Below, in pieces: positions 62,770 through 64,000 of a DNA stretch of 64,000 nucleotides; positions within the stretch are counted from its first letter, which is position 1; every line of letters begins with the position of its first letter. The DNA comes from Macellibacteroides fermentans (GTDB lineage Bacteria > Bacteroidota > Bacteroidia > Bacteroidales > Tannerellaceae), in contig NZ_JACCCY010000001.1 in the NCBI RefSeq assembly GCF_013409575.1, positions 558,001 to 622,000 of the forward strand, in the 5' to 3' direction. A program made the position numbers and the translations under genes. Under the pieces are notes generated by a model. It was not told where the DNA came from, made no database searches, and was given only the letters and a program-made list of their open reading frames with translations.

Positions 62770-64000
62770 TTAATCCAATTTCCATTTGAAGAACCAACGT
62801 TCGTTAAATGTATAATTAACAGTAAACCTTAAATACTGTTCATCAATCATTGTGCTTATTTCCGGTTTTATCTTTACATATTCGAAAGACAGATTAATGA
62901 TAGACCGTCCATCAACCAAAGGCAGACCGAAACCAACACTTGCTCCATACTCTTTATAGCTGTTACCATTTATATTTAAGTAAGAATTACTATAATGAAT
63001 ACCACCTCGATAGGATACTCTTTTTAAGAAACTCTTCTCTGCAAAACCAGGAATAAACTCTCCACCTAATGCCAGACGCATTCTGTTCTTAAACTGACTT
63101 GTCTCATCAAAAAATTTAGCTTTATCCCAAGTCTGATAAAGGAAATCAGCTCCAAGTGTCAGTTTATTATTCTTGACATAAGAGACTCCAAATCCGTAAG
63201 ACTCGGGAATATCAAAGCCAAGACCCGTAACCGTATCTGCTTTGGCAACATTATTCAACGATTCAATATCGTAAGATGTTGCATTCAACTTGTTTGATGG
63301 TGAATAAACCAATCCGAAATTCAGGCTTTCCTTCAATCCGACAGGATGTGTATATTGTAAACCCAAGTCAAGTTTAATATCCTTTACATCTACCCGTTGT
63401 TTTCGATACACATCATATGCGTCAGATCCGTTACCGAAAGACAAATTACGTTCATGAGTTATATTACCAAAAAAATATCCAACATTTGCACCGACTGAAA
63501 GTCTCTTCTTCCATACATCTATAGACAATCCAGCATAGACTTCGTTTAATCCGCCGGTACCAACAAAATTTTCTATATAGTTCAAGTCGGAATCTTCCGC
63601 CTTTTTCAATGCTCCGAAATCATATCCCACATACGAATATGGAAGAACTCCAATACTCATTGCAACTCTCTTGTGAAGGGGGAATTGCATTGCCAGATAT
63701 TCTATATTTCCATTATAATTATTTTGTTTATTCTGTCCATCATCAAACCATGATAATTGGGCAGAAGCTCCAAAATCAAAAATAAACGTCATTGAGTCAA
63801 TACTCGTGTAAGACGCAGGATTTAAAGGATTAATCTGCTTAGAAGATCTCAACCCATACCCGATTCCACCCATAGCTCTCCCAGCCCCGAACGAACGATC
63901 GGCCAACTCTCCATATCCAAATCGTGTATATGGAGAATTTGTGTTGTTTTGTGCAAACAACGACATCTGAGAAAGAATACAGATAGCAACTAAAATTATA
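62770..64000 (-). CDS. Outer-membrane beta-barrel protein (FadL/PorV-like), N-terminus beyond the window
   Basis: Open at the right edge: upstream of the first Met codon at 63966 the frame continues through hydrophobic codons to 64000, the start of a signal peptide, so the true start lies outside. The mature part begins QNNTNSPYTRFGYGELADRSFGAGRAMGGIG, as in PorV/OMPP1-like proteins, and continues with alternating beta strands to FTVNYTFNERWFFKWKLD. Function unknown; possibly a transport or secretion-related barrel. It is the first readable gene of the unit with the TPR protein and lptC. Confidence 0.78.
   Translation of the reverse strand, partial: IILVAICILSQMSLFAQNNTNSPYTRFGYGELADRSFGAGRAMGGIGYGLRSSKQINPLNPASYTSIDSMTFIFDFGASAQLSWFDDGQNKQNNYNGNIEYLAMQFPLHKRVAMSIGVLPYSYVGYDFGALKKAEDSDLNYIENFVGTGGLNEVYAGLSIDVWKKRLSVGANVGYFFGNITHERNLSFGNGSDAYDVYRKQRVDVKDIKLDLGLQYTHPVGLKESLNFGLVYSPSNKLNATSYDIESLNNVAKADTVTGLGFDIPESYGFGVSYVKNNKLTLGADFLYQTWDKAKFFDETSQFKNRMRLALGGEFIPGFAEKSFLKRVSYRGGIHYSNSYLNINGNSYKEYGASVGFGLPLVDGRSIINLSFEYVKIKPEISTMIDEQYLRFTVNYTFNERWFFKWKLD

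Overview
The window looks like a chromosomal segment of a Bacteroidales bacterium, probably of the Parabacteroides/Macellibacteroides (Tannerellaceae) type. The reasons are the roughly 40% GC composition; the recurring Bacteroidetes -7 promoter box (TAnnTTTG, sometimes with TTTG about 17-20 bp upstream) in front of many genes; A-rich sequence instead of strong Shine-Dalgarno sites; TonB receptors; a protease with a type IX secretion sorting domain; GH92/GH18/GH43 hydrolases; a fused DAHP synthase-chorismate mutase; and a TPP-riboswitch thiamine operon with PnuT. The genus is an inference.

Layout. 1-3.2 kb: truncated rhamnulokinase with a divergent AraC regulator, then divergent dps/oxyR with overlapping promoters. 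3.2-7.4 kb: the phenylalanine/tyrosine operon (pheA, aminotransferase, DAHP synthase-chorismate mutase, tyrA), preceded by what reads as a complete ribosome-mediated attenuator: a 20-codon leader peptide with 9 Phe/Tyr codons, alternative 1:2, 2:3 and 3:4 hairpins, and a U-tract terminator. 7.4-11.4 kb: a secreted lysyl-endopeptidase-like serine protease and a membrane protein. 11.4-14.7 kb: a hexuronate (mannonate) operon led by a LacI regulator whose promoter overlaps a 26-bp palindromic operator candidate. 14.7-15.7 kb: two decaying genes. 15.6-25.1 kb: asparaginase, glutathione peroxidase, a His-rich membrane protein with a TonB receptor, a two-domain amidohydrolase-dipeptidase fusion, rhomboid protease and GH92 mannosidase. 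25.2-31.1 kb: menA-purT, three small proteins, thyA-folA, galM.

31.1-33.0 kb: a group II intron, apparently bacterial class C (32-nt domain V with a CGC triad), sits on the minus strand directly after the intrinsic terminator of a thioredoxin gene. It separates galM from that shared terminator, and its reverse transcriptase is broken by an N-terminal deletion/frameshift and an in-frame TGA. 33.0-45.5 kb: TlpA, dnaG, a Nat-type ABC exporter, GH18 protein with an extra N-terminal domain, TlpA-like lipoprotein, old yellow enzyme, and the thiamine operon (TonB receptor, PnuT, thiamine pyrophosphokinase) under a TPP riboswitch. 45.6-64 kb, nearly all on the minus strand: GH43, an operon of a sigma-54-type activator with an altered GAFTGA loop plus lptE, a TPR-like gene and secG, a compact five-gene cluster that looks like a polar-lipid headgroup pathway, pdxA, a DUF4837 lipoprotein, rlmN, PpiD-type foldase, a CNNM/CorC protein, lptC, a TPR protein and a truncated outer-membrane protein.

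The strongest candidate for an undescribed system is the Phe/Tyr attenuator at 3261-3458; next are the five-gene lipid cluster at 49758-53690 and the intron inserted into a shared terminator. Functions are read from motifs and family knowledge; no database search was run.
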